Positions 12,864 to 24,560 of a DNA stretch of 64,000 nt are shown here, in pieces (within the stretch, counting starts at the first letter, position 1; each line of letters opens with the position of its first letter). The position numbers were made by a program, and so were the translations under genes. The DNA comes from Steinernema hermaphroditum (lineage: Eukaryota > Nematoda > Chromadorea > Rhabditida > Steinernematidae). The stretch spans positions 3,720,001 through 3,784,000 of the forward strand of contig CM059622.1 in the NCBI GenBank assembly GCA_030435675.1, in the 5' to 3' direction. Under the pieces are notes generated by a model that saw only the letters and a list, made by a program, of their open reading frames with translations, was not told the DNA's origin and did no database searches.

Positions 12864-14520
12864 TCACAACTGGGGAACCTTTCGCCTTCGCCGACGGAAA
12901 CAACAACATCTGTAACGGTAAGCGAACAGTAGGATCATGATTGCGCGTGAAATGGACTTACTTTACTTCACCGCTGTCCTCATCCTGACCACCAGTCTGA
13001 GGCTGCCTGGGTTCCTCGATCATATCACCGGTATTCGAGTTGATCACCTGATGATGAACGCGCATTGACTCCAGGGTTCGTGGAATAGGGCGATTTACCT
13101 GAGTCGATCCGAATCCGCCACCCTGTGCGCTGGCCGTGTTGTGTCCGATGCCAGCGGACTGATTGGCCGGCTTCAGAGCTTCGTCAGGGCGCTTCGCTTG
13201 TGCTGAAGCCCTCTTCGTGTCAGGCTTGTGTGCGTCAGCGGCCGTGTGCACGGATCCGCTGGGTGTCGACTGAAAAGAGAAGACAATCAGTGAACTGGCC
13301 AAAAGCAGGCGTTCTTACCGCTTGGTTTAACTTGGGAGTCCAATCAAACTCATAGTCGTATGTGAAACCTAGTCTCTCCAGAACTGTCTTGAACAGGTTG
13401 AAGCAGTACTCGTAGTCCGGAGTTTCGAAGAAATCGAGACGGCGAGCATATCTCAGATACTGCGCAAACTCTTCAGGGAATCCTTCGCACAGCGCTTCAA
13501 TTGGCGTCGCCCTTTTGGTGTCACCGATTTTCTGGTAGCGCTCCTTCAGCGTGTCGGCTTTCAGGCCCTGCCATGGCAGAGATCCTCGCAGGAAGTACAT
13601 GAACATGTGACCGAGCGCTTCAAGATCGTCACGACGACTCTGTTCTTTGCCCAAGTGGGTGTTGATCGACATGTATCGTGCCGTTCCGGTCAAAGACTTG
13701 TGCTCACGGTACGCAATGTGTTTTCCTGAAAAAGATCACTGTATCACCAAAGCAAATATTTTTTGTCGCACCTGTATCACAGTCAATGTACTCTTTCGCA
13801 AGGCCAAAATCGATGATATGCAGAAGGTGCTGTTTTCTGGAAGAATGACGACCGATCAAGAAGTTCTCGGGCTTGACATCGCGGTAGATAAGATGTTTCG
13901 AGTGGACGTACTCCATTCGTCGTATCAGCTGCATGGCGACCATACATACAGTTTTGAGGCTGAATTTCCGGTCACAGATGTCAAACAAATCTTCTAGGGA
14001 GTGTCCGAGAAGTTCCATCACCAACGCATTGTACTTGCCACATGGTCCAAAGTAGTGTACCTGGGGCAGTCCCTCTGTAATAGACAGGGATTAACTACCG
14101 CCGTAAAGTGATAACGACGGACCATTTGTTCCCAACAATTTGTAAAATCTGTATTCCAAGTGAAGCTGCGGAGCTTTCGACTTCATCGGTTCTAACTTGA
14201 TCGCAACATGTTCGTTGTTGTACAGGTTCTTTCCTAACCGCAATTCACCGAAATTTCCACAGCCGATCTTCTTTCCGACCTGAAACAGCGAAAAATTGGG
14301 ATATTTATCGATCTAAGTTGCTCACAAGAACAGATTAAGAACAGCAGCTACCTACCTTAAAGTTCGGCCCCACCATGAGGACATTGGTCGAACCGGTTGT
14401 AGCCGTCGAAGCCGACGAACTGGGCCCACGTACGTTGGTCATGATATTTTGACCAGCACCGCCACCAGTATTAGCCGTGGACGCTACGGAGGTAACCCGT
14501 CTGCAAGAAGCATGACTCAT
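12864..14520 (-). CDS. csnk-1: Casein kinase 1 gamma, membrane-anchored Ser/Thr kinase
   Basis: CK1 gamma phosphorylates acidic or primed Ser/Thr sites at the plasma membrane (Wnt co-receptor and cortical functions in other animals). Exons on the minus strand are 14520-14356, 14279-14123, 14074-13772, 13725-13319, 13269-12962 and 12909-12864, joining to 461 codons in phase. A Ser/Thr/Gly-rich leader ends in [12 protein letters not shown]. The kinase has the loop [11 protein letters not shown], lysine in VAIKLEP, catalytic loop [11 protein letters not shown] near residue 170, [10 protein letters not shown], and the CK1 signatures [17 protein letters not shown] and [15 protein letters not shown]. 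The variable tail holds [15 protein letters not shown]. The tiny last exon gives [15 protein letters not shown], the Cys-Cys-Cys plus basic anchor that is palmitoylated in this family. The start is unsure: an acceptor-like CTTCTTGCAG overlaps the first codons, so Met 27 (MTNVRG, 14442) may be the true start. Confidence 0.95.
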
Positions 14521-15960
14521 AGATAACGCCTAGCCGAAGGAACACGAAAGCCACATACAACATCGAGCACGTTTTTAAAGATCTGAGCAGCTAACTTTGA
14601 ACGAAATTTAACATTCATCGAACAAATGAATTAAACATCAGTGTATGTTTTTGAATGGAGAGCAAGCAGATAAACGGAAAAATTTGGAATTCTAGAATAG
14701 ATCGAATAAAGAAGCGGATAACGAGCGGAACTACAGCACAACGGGCAGGTATTAGCTACGCTCAAGTCACTTCTCTGCGTCATTTTTCGATAAACTTTGA
14801 TAAGAGCAGAGATAACGGAATTCTGGTGTTGATCAATAACGCATTTTACGGCGAGTTACTGCCAACCGTTCGATTGAGAGTTATGCAAATGAGCGAGCGA
14901 TCAACCAACGGGAGCGTGGAAATTCCGAAATTTCCGAGCATACAGATGACAATCTAAAACAACGAATGGGCCTACGAATGATGTAAGAACTAACAGCGGA
15001 TCTATTTTAGGACGCATGGGACAGATGCGCATCAAGATAGAGAACGGAACAAATACGTAAAGGACATTCGCTGAATTTTGCAGAAGGAGACTGAGCCGGC
15101 GATAGACACACAACTAGTCTTGCTGGAATAGACTCGGACAGGGACAGCGTCTGTTTGGTAGAAGCGAAGCTGAAATAGGATAGACCACTCAACGAATTAG
15201 ACAAACCTTGCCGGAATGTACATAGACAGTTTGTAGAGAGACTAGATAACGCTCAGAACCTAATTGGGGAAATGAGAGACCACTCAGCAAGTTTGACAGC
15301 TCGTGAACAGACGGAGCAATAAAAGAGACAGACCACTCAAGCAAAGTTGTGAATTTCAGGCTGCTCAGATCTTCATTTTCACGACTACGGCTCTCTAAAA
15401 CACGTAACAACACCGAAAGCTGCACAGAACGCGAAAATTCCACAAAATTGCGAACAGGGAGAACTTTCCGCCGCTTGAAACGCAGTCATCTCCGGCGGCT
15501 AGCGTGTGCGATGATGCTCCTCTCCCCTCCGCTTGGTGCTGCTCAACAATCGACTGGCCACCACCACCATCCACTCGAAAGAGAGACAAATTGTGTGTAC
15601 AGCACGGGAACGCGACTGCAACGAACGAGGAGAAGAAGAACGAGAAGATAGAAGCGATAGCGTGCTGGTGGTCGCGAAGAAGGCAGCGCGCGAGCAAGCG
15701 GGTGTAAATACAAAAAATTACAACGCGCGAGCAGCGAGCGCCGAAGGCGAAGCTGCCGCGAACTCAGACAGTCCCCGCTCGCCGTCTCGGCTGCCGCGCG
15801 GGAGAGGTCGAATCCGGCGGCGGCAAGGATTCTCGCGGCGAGAGAGCGGAGAAACCCCGAGACACGGAGAGAGGCCGCGACGCGTCGCGCCGCGAAGAAC
15901 AACAAACAGCCGAGCGGTGTCCCGCGACGATTGCTGTGCACTCCTGATATTTGTCGGTGG
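14521..15960 (-). other. Upstream region of csnk-1: pyrimidine-rich sense strand, CG-rich far end
   Basis: Read in the csnk-1 direction, 15400-14530 is T/C-rich and full of stops, and 15960-15480 is CG-rich (plus strand GCGCGCGAGCAAGCGGG, CGCGACGCGTCGCGCCGCG). This mirrors klp-7 and suggests a CG-rich promoter and non-coding first exon with a 5'-UTR intron of about 1 kb. Confidence 0.4.
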
Positions 15961-18129
15961 GCGTGCGGGTTCGGTTAAACGTTTTTCTACAGTTTTTTCT
16001 AATGAGAAAGAGATGAAAACGTGTGCGTCACCATGGGAGTGAACCCGGTGGAGAATGATACAGACAGGACAGTCATGTCTAGACGGTAGTGATGCGTCAC
16101 TTTTTGCAGAGTCCACTTATGGTCGGGATATATGGTCGGGATCGGGCGTGGCCCCGACTCGGGATAGGCTTGTCAGCAGAGGGCAGCGACGTTTCTGACG
16201 TTTATAGCAGCCCGCTAAAGGCGTGGAATCCGAAATGCAAATCACATCTGAGGACACTCCTGTTTATGCAGGATAAAAACAACTTAATTCCAGGAAAATT
16301 ATACGTGCACGTCACGCGAAAGTGTTTTCCGATGTGGGAGTTTCGCTAGGCTAAAGCAAGTGAACAACGGGGGTCAGTCAAAAAGAGTCCTCTCAGTTAC
16401 ATCATAAGGGTCGCTCGGATGAGCCCTAAAGCCATAATGGAGGAGGTGAAGAGGGCTCTCTCTTTATGACCTTGTTCGGAAGTGGACGCGATGTCAGAGA
16501 TCGATATGAGAAGGTGGAAGTTCGGTCCTGGCTGCTTTGAATCTTCACTGAGGGGTCCACTAGATTCAGCTCCTTCTCTGAAGATCAATCAAAGTGTAAA
16601 GTTCAGAAGAAGTGCTTAACCGGTTCAACGAGAACGGGTTCTCTTCTCACGTGAAACTATAGATTTTTGGCCGCAAATCGTCTCCTTTTTAGGGCACAAA
16701 TCTTGCCCTCGAAAAACAACGAGATGTCACAAATATCCCTCCAAAGAAAGCCAAAAACCAGTTGCTGCCCCAGCTGCCACGTGCACTTTGCTCATTAGAA
16801 TCAATCACCGTCTCTAATGACAAAGGAAAACCCGCGGGATGGCGCCTGTTTACCGCCGCCACGAGGAGGCCAACTTGAAGGGACGGAATGCGAATATGTA
16901 AAAAGTTAACTCAATTCGCGGGAGGGTTCGCCGAAATTCGGTAAACAAACAAAAAGAGGAGGGATACGGTAGGGGGTGGATCTTCGATTTAACTGAGGAA
17001 GTCGGTCGTTGGAATTGGACACTTTTGACATTGAAAGCACTTTTAATTAATCGACGGAATTGGCACGCACGAGTCGTTTTGTGCACGTAAAAATAGAAGT
17101 TAGTGGAAATTCGATATGAATTCACCGTTACAGGAACTTGCCCGACTTTTTGATGTTTGCAGACCACAAAATGTAGAATTTGAGCCAATGCAAACGAACG
17201 TGGCATCCATAAAACACGATTTACTAAGTCCCAGATCTGAGGCTATGTCATAAACTCCTTACATGGAGCCGACAAAGCCCCTGGCGACACCACCTAGCAC
17301 GTACGGCACTTATTAAATCCCTTCTGAAGGAACGAAGCCCTGGTTATCAAAGAGATGAAGGCCATGAGCTGACACAGAGGAAATGAAATTATCGATCGGC
17401 TTTGTGCGCCAAAGGATTAAGCACAGGGGATTAAGGTGAAGCCACGGTTTGTTGGCGCGACGACGGAGGACTACTTTTACTAATAAGGCCCACAAGAAGG
17501 GAGTTGACTCACCCCGGGAGCAGTGATATGGTATCTGATCGTCGATTGACGATCGGAGAAGGGTGCCATAGTCGTCCTAAAAGTCCTATACGCCAATTAG
17601 GACACGTTCAAAGACTCAAAGACGTAACCAACCTATTAGGACAATTATTTTCTCAGAATTTCTAATTTAATCAATTACTGAGTGCATTCCTAAAGCCGGA
17701 AGTATGATATTTTGTTTTAAAGGTCACTAATGGGCCGCTATAACCAATCATCGTTCGATTCCAGAACCAGAACTAGAGTGGACCTAAGCAAGTACGATCC
17801 AGGAGGATGAACGAGCATGAAGCACACTCTCCTTTGGTGCCGAAAAAAACTAGATTTTTGTAATTTTGTAGGGTCACCCATACAAAAAATTTGTATTATT
17901 TGTGACAGTTCACTCGAGTGCAAATCGAAAATGTAGTAACACAAAATGCATATCTACAATTAGCCGTGTTTAGAGCGTATAGCGATTAGGCTGGATCATG
18001 ATCATAACAATGAGTATGGCCCTCTTTTTAGGGGGTCCGAACTGTCGAGAGATCTTCAAAGAATCACCCGAAAAACACCATAAAACCCCACTCACTTTGT
18101 ACAAAGCCTCGAAAACACAGACGCATGAA

Positions 18130-18560
18130 GATAAACGACCCCAATAGAACAGGTCCCGGCACGACGGCTCTCCGCGCATTAGCACCTCATCAAATGAGAG
18201 ACAACGAATTACGACGCGTCGTCTGTCTCCTCCGACGCAAATTACTCTCCCGGCGTGGGGATGAAGTCGAAAAGGGGCGAATCGATCGCGAAAAAACGGG
18301 AGAGGTTCCGGAGTGGCGGGAAACAATTTGGCCGCCGCCGCAGCTGGTGGCTGCCGCCGGGAGTGAGATGTAATTGAGTAACGCGATAAGGCCCTGATAT
18401 GTGTGTGGGGATTCAAGGACGGGTGAAATTCGAGAAATGGATGCGTGTGTGTGGGTGAGTCATTGAGGCGATACGCTGGGGATTGGGGAGATAAACGGGC
18501 CTGGCGGAAAGGACATTCCGGGTTTGCCTTTTTTGAGGGAGAAGAAGGAGGAAATGTCAA
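18130..18560. other. CG-rich island 1
   Basis: CG-dense stretch (AATCGATCGCGAAAAAACGG, GCCGCCGCAGCTGGTGGC) with a GTAATTGAGTAACGCGATAA core, in AT-rich surroundings. No coding frame is supported; a regulatory role is inferred. Confidence 0.35.
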
Positions 18561-19619
18561 GCGAGGCATGAGAGGGATTAGAGGGAATTAAGACGGTGCC
18601 ACGTACTAGGAAATGAGACGGTTTTTTCAGGTGGAATAAAATGTTTTTGATGGCGAATGACTCTAAAGTACGTCATCTAGTGGAATGAATAAAGTTACGT
18701 TTTCTCTGACACTTAAAGAGAGTTATTTGATGTCATTACCTAATCCGAAAAGATGTATTATGGAGAGATGCGAATGTGAGATGGAGAGCGAATCCGAATG
18801 AAATAAAAGAAAATTTGTGTTTATTTTGCTGGGATATTTTCTATAACTCCTTGACGATGATTATCATCGTTATTGATCATCGTTCATGATGGTAGAACTA
18901 TGGCTCAAATGAAAGACATGATTGTCTGCAACAGATGAGACTTGAAATGGAACTTGAATCACAGGAAGATAGAGTAGCTAGACCCAAAGCCTGTCTTTAT
19001 AGGGTTGGTACTTCGGACTCGACTCGATGACTTGGCGTTTTTTGACTCGAATTTCAACCCTACTTTGGGAGAAACACAAAGAATCAGAATCAAGTTTGGT
19101 GTCAGTTACAAGTAACAATCCTTCTTCCCCCTCTTTTCAGAACAGTGACACGCTTTGGGCTTAACCAGAGGCATGCCTCAGTGCCTCTACTCAACCACCC
19201 ACCCCAGAACAGCATCAGAACCAGTGACATTTTAAATAGGTCAATGATAGCCACCAGCTGGAAAGGGCATACTTGCAAAGGGTGCTTGTTGTTTTCGAAC
19301 CGATCAGGCGTAATCACATATTCTTCATATTCGAAGTGAACTCCTTGTTGCGCACTATGCAGACAAAACATGTGCTGGAAAACAGCGCAGCCTGATGAAA
19401 TGATTGGATTAGAGTGTGGATGGCGTAAGGGCTCGTTAGGACATCCGTCTGCGACCAGCAGAGATGCATAACACTTCTAAACGGCGACGACAATTAAACG
19501 GCTGGAACATATTGGATCCGGATAGAAAAGAAAGAACTGAGAGCAAATAAGTATATATGTAGGAAACAGCATAGTTAAGAGGATAGATAGTAAGGATAGT
19601 TGAAATCAGAGACGGTTAA

Positions 19620-19672
19620 GACGGCTAGCCGATGTGATCCAATCCGTTCGTGCATCTCTGATTGAGTCAAGC
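19620..19672. repeat. Short dispersed repeat, copy 1
   Basis: GATCCAATCCGTTCGTGCAT followed by CTCTG matches GATTCAATCCGTTCGCGCCC followed by ATCTCTG at about 35796-35822. Both are preceded by an AGCCGATG/AGCCGATC word. The repeat family is not recognised. Confidence 0.4.
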
Positions 19673-20217
19673 AGAAATAGAAGTTATACGGCTTGGTTAA
19701 CTCGCCTAATGAGGTCACCCTAACAACCTAGCAGTTCTATTCACACACAGAGGACCTTCTCAAATCGCACTGAAGACAAAGCGGAATGATTCTGTTAGGG
19801 TTGGGTCGCTAGTGCATTCGTCTGACCTAAAATAGCCTTTCTATATTCCCTTTGAGCCGCTTTCAGAATCTCACCTTTATTGTATGACCCTACTTAGGAC
19901 CTTGTTCTGCAAGTCGTTCTTATCCCTCTAGTTCCGCAAACGAAAAATTCGATTCGAGCAATTATAGTTCATCCAGCATCCCTCGGGGCCCACTTCCAGT
20001 ATATTTCGCACGTAGTAGACTTCATATATTCCAAGAATATCGGAAGTTAGTTCTCAGTAACCCTAGACAATGCAGTTGTCCTATAAACAAGTCCAAGCAG
20101 TGGAGCTATTACGGACTGGGAAAATAGGACACTCCCACGAGATCGGAGACTACGGAACGTTCGATTATGGAATACGTCCAATTGCAGAATTTGTGAGATG
20201 AAAAGGACTGATGTATT

Positions 20218-20425
20218 GTTGGCTACCAGAGCCGAGGTTAGGAGGGAGATTTGGACAATGGTATGTGATGGGAAATAGGGTCATGATCCATTAGAATAGG
20301 GTTGTGAATCGTCCGCATCTAGGTAATCGTCCGACATTGGTTCATTCTGTAACTCAAGGAAGATGCGGATACGATCTACATTTGGCCACCAGGGCCGAAG
20401 TGAGGAGGGAGATTGGACAGGAAAT
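20218..20425 (+). repeat. Direct repeat pair, about 40 bp each
   Basis: TTGGCTACCAGAGCCGAGGT at about 20219 and TTGGCCACCAGGGCCGAAGT at about 20384 are both followed by AGGAGGGAGATT(T)GGACA. The spacing is about 165 bp and no gene is associated. Confidence 0.6.
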
Positions 20426-20589
20426 TCACTCCTAGATTAAGGCCTTGAGTAGCCAGCCTCTAATCAGATCATTTTTTACCTCAAGGACCAGGAAGCGAAT
20501 TACATCCTTCAAATAGTTTCCCTTTTTAGATAGATCCCCTGGACCCCTAAAAGTCGCCCCTTCAAAAACAACGATTTAATACCCAAATT

Positions 20590-20960
20590 GCGGCACTCAC
20601 ATCAAAACAAGAAGTTTGAGGGTCGCCCTAATCCGCGTCCACGTCGCCGATGGCGGCGTTTAGGCGGTGAGTCGATAGGCGCAGATGAGAAGACGCGGCA
20701 ATTATGCGCACAAACAAACGGCGACCGCGCGACGTCCTCGTCGAGAAACGTTCTAATTAGACGGTCGCGCACGCTCTGTGCAGGTATCTGGCGTCGTTCG
20801 TCATCGTCGAGGCCGCCGTGCGGAAGAGAGTGATTCACGGCCGCACCAAAAAAGGAGCGATTTTGAAAGAAACGTCTCAAGGACGCAGATGGCCGAGCGG
20901 AGCGTTTGATTAAGTCCGCGCTGAGGGCTGCGGAGGGATTAGTTCAGACGTGCTTCTTAA
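20590..20960. other. CG-rich island 2 with several ATTA cores
   Basis: CG-dense DNA (GGCGACCGCGCGACGTCCTC, GACGGTCGCGCACGCTC) containing TTCTAATTAGACGG, TGATTAAGTCC, GGGATTAGTTC and TCTTAATTTGCAAATGGG. These are homeodomain- and octamer-like sites. No frame with coding character runs through it. Confidence 0.4.
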
Positions 20961-21547
20961 TTTGCAAATGGGTTCTGCCGGGATGGACACGCTTAATAGG
21001 TTTCTGTTTCTGCGCGTGATTGATGGAGAGACGGCGGAATTTATGGGGAAGGGTGGATGGAAAAATGAGACGAGGAGGGTTGGGGTCGATTCTCGTCTTA
21101 ATGGCGGTTAATTGGAGGAGTCAAAAGCGGTGGAGACCTCTGCGAAAGGCTTTGATGTTTGAATGTGGAAAAGATCAAGACGTAGACAACACGAGAAAAC
21201 TCAATTATCTACTCACATATGCATGCTGGTCACGCAAAGTGTGGGATGTAGGGCGTCAGTTCTGAAGAACTGGACCCGCCTTTTTCAATTCTGACGGGAC
21301 GAAGGATCAGTTAAGCTGAACTCGTTTGAGATATTTCACCTGGAAATATATAAAGAAGTTCATGAATAATATATTCTCGTCCATAAACGAATGTTTCTCT
21401 TTCGGGATTTACTCATTCTAGGGTCCCTGATGTTTGAATTTTGGGAACTTTAAAACGAATGGGAAAAAGAGGAACTGTTCTCGGAACGGTGTAAAAATGA
21501 GAATCTTCGATCTACAGATAAAACTGTTTTTATAAACAACCGGACGA

Positions 21548-21850
21548 GACCAGTAATACAGATAAAATCAGAAAGACAACATGTGCCGAAACGTCTCAGA
21601 GACCAAACGTCCATTCAGAGTCAGCAAGCAGAGGCAGTACGTTTTTCTTATGTGGATTACATCCTCAAATGGGAATGGAACATGTCATTGCTTCCTATCT
21701 TTCAGGGCATCGGAACTGCTACACAAAAGCAATGTTTCTGAGCCCTTCGATTTACACTTCAGTTCATCTCTTCTTAGCCGCGTCGAGTCTTGAGAAAAAC
21801 AAAGATAAAATCAGGTAGACGCCACGTGTTCCAACGTCTGCGAGACAAGA
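21548..21850 (+). repeat. Direct repeat pair, about 50 bp each
   Basis: GATAAAATCAGAAAGACAAC at about 21560 and GATAAAATCAGGTAGACGCC at about 21804 continue in parallel (ATGTGCCGAAACGTCT / ACGTGTTCCAACGTCT, then GAGAC). The copies are diverged and their origin is unknown. Confidence 0.5.
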
Positions 21851-24329
21851 AGTGTACTTTATATTGGAATAAATGGAAAACAAACGAGATGGGGAGTGGG
21901 GAGAGGTGCGTAGATTTATTAATTCAGTGATGACTGCTAGTGACTCGACCTATAGCAGGGGACGGTCTCTTTCCCTGGACAGTGATTCAGTAGTGATGAG
22001 TCACGTTTATCCTAGCCAAGTGATTCATAGAAAGAGGTCGCACACCGATGGGAAAATACATTATTTTTCGAAACGGATGTTTTGCAACATTCGGTAATTC
22101 GATCGAAAATAGAACAGGTTATTATCAGGGGAACACTTCGGATGGGTTCAGGTTTAGCCGAAGAAAGGACTGCATTCAGAAAGACACAAAATATTGATCC
22201 AACGACCGAACTGAATGTGGGACCGTCTGTGCGTCAAGTATCGCTTTGGACTCTACTGCTGTGTCCTGTGCCGAAGCAAGAAGAAGGTCGACAAGTACAG
22301 TGTTATACAGTGCCTATTTTGTGCTCAGATGACGCTCCACACGGCGCAGTGCCGCTGCTTCGGAGAAAATAAGAAGTGGAACATTGATATCTTTTGAGTT
22401 TTTTACTTTTCTTAAAACTACATAGGGTTGAGGATACGTTTAAAGAGGTTGAGGAACACATATCGGAATTTGGAATGGAAAAAATGGAAAGAACGTAGAC
22501 CGGCAGTCATGAACCGATTTCGCGCTTCGACTCTCTGAAAATGACTTCCTAGGTCTAAAGTGCCTTTTTCGAGACGTCCTTCAGAAACTGTAATTGTTTA
22601 TTTAGGCCGGCTTCTTGAGGCATACATGACCTTACAGTTCCAAGGCTTCTAGGACTGGTCTTGTAGAAATTTACACAAAACCGTTCTCTAATCCACTGTT
22701 CGCTTCCATAATCTATTACAATATCCGACTTTGATGCAGGCACGCCTGGATCCCAAGACAACGACAATGGAAACGGGAAATTTCAAAACCGCTCGTAGCG
22801 AACACAACAACCCTCAGGTAGAACACGCCTCGGAACCTCGTTCGATTCGTTGCGAAATGAAATATTCATGTGGGCGCTGGGGTGGCCTTGAGGCGAAGAT
22901 GGAAGGAAACAGGAAGTGTTTGTGTGGGAGTGAACTGTCTTGGTTCCAAGAGGAAAACAAGAAGTTCAATTTGAGAAAATTGCGTTTGAAATTCAAGGCT
23001 TTCATGAGCAGTCATCTGGGTAACATTCTCTGTTCCAGGGCGATCAGTCGTATAAGTCCAGATTATGTGATGGGGTCAGGATTCAGTGGAATATTGCAAT
23101 AACACGGAAGAGAAGACCCAATCTGTGGATCGAAAAATCGTACTTTCCGGAAGAAAACACTCCTTGGCTATACATCATCTGCCACACGAACTACACACAT
23201 GTAGTTGCTGGCTGTGATAAACAGCGTCGAGAGAAAGACGTATTGCGATCAGGTTTCAGGACCACGGGGGAACAGAAACAACGAGAATCGATAAAAGAAC
23301 GAATGTTCAGCGTCACAATCGATTCGCCGAGATAAAACAATGATGGTCTTATCGAAAAACTGATCTACGGCATATGGGTGCAGGGTGGCCCAAAACTTCG
23401 GGGGCTTAGAAATTACATGTCACATCCATATGTCATCGAGCCGTATGATTTGATGATTGATACACTTTTCTGGAACGGTTACACTTTCGTTCTGGCTTGC
23501 TGCTTCCGGTGAAAAACAACGTCATCGAACACTCGAACAGTGCATGTTTAAAGACGTTTCTTTGGGTGCATCGAACGAGGTGGCAAGATGTATTGGATTT
23601 GATTTTGATGGCTTTGATTGGAGGAACGTTGTATGGCGAATTTATAGGTAGAAACGCTATAGAAACGACCAGTGGTCAGGTTATGGTTCAAAACTTTGTA
23701 TGCATAATGAAGTGTGTAATGTGTAATAGGAAAATTGACCACAATTGTTTACGAGTAACGGAGACGGGTAAGTAGGCAGTCTTGGTTAGCCGAACTGATT
23801 TATGATTTCTGATTATACGTTATGTGGGCAATTGAGGAAAATGTTTTAGGCAAGGTGTTGCATAAAATTGAAGACAAGAGCAAGAATACCAGAAACTGAG
23901 GATAATCCGCGCAAATAAACCTTCCGGCTAAACCTCCGAATCCGAAGACTTCAAATCCACATCCAGTCACACAAACAGCCTAATCTTGACGGTTCCCCAA
24001 GAAGTGACTGGCCACTCCAGGCAGTCAACAAACGTCATGTCATTCAATTCAAACGTTATAAATAGCAAAGAAAAGCGAATATCAAAAGCAGCGGCCACCG
24101 TACCACCTGAACAGAAGCCGGCCACCAACCATCCTGCACCGCCTACCCTTCTCTGCTGCTCTGCTTCTCATCTCGCGTCGACTTGTCCTGTATCCTTAGT
24201 AGCAACATTGCGTCAAGACCCGATGGCCGGTCCTAATCGGAATAGCAGAGGTCTCTTTTTGGTCACTTTTCGTACAGCGAAGCAACACGAAGTGATGTTG
24301 TTCTTATCGCAGAAGTTCTGAAAAGGGCG

Positions 24330-24560
24330 CCGTGATTAGAGGGGCAAATCGATGCGAGAGATAACACGAGAATTATGTGGCGACATGACACGAGCGTGCT
24401 CTGCAGAAGCGCTGGAAAAGGCGGCTGGACAGAAAACAGAAGTTGTCAAATCCGGGGGGATTGCGAAAATAGAAACGAGAGTCGGGCTATTTTGGGCCGT
24501 CGGGTCCACTGACGTCACCGCCGCGCGCACTTTTGAGTGGGACAAAAGGCGTTTTTGGGT
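24330..24560. other. CG-rich island 3
   Basis: Contains GTGATTAGAGGGGCAAATCG, GAATTATGTGGCGACATGAC and CTGACGTCACCGCCGCGCGC, the last with a perfect TGACGTCA (CRE/ATF-type) palindrome. No gene is supported. Confidence 0.35.

Noticed and set aside
20890..20965. GATGGCCGAGCGGAGCG, like a tRNA-Leu/Ser A box
   Set aside because: No B box at the proper distance and no cloverleaf; treated as part of CG-rich island 2.
22215..22397. Cys-rich frame of 60 codons (CVKYRFGLYCCVLC...)
   Set aside because: Overlaps another open frame, has no splice sites or homologous copy in the window, and the Cys spacing fits no zinc-finger I know.
23205..23221. Minus-strand ATCACAGCCAGC resembles the miR-2 family seed region
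   Set aside because: No complementary arm on the correct side, only a small local palindrome (AACTACACACATGTAGTT); a 12-13 nt match is expected by chance.
23381..23420. GCAGGGTGGCCCAAAACTTC, similar to mariner ends
   Set aside because: Single end-like word without transposase, partner end or target duplication.
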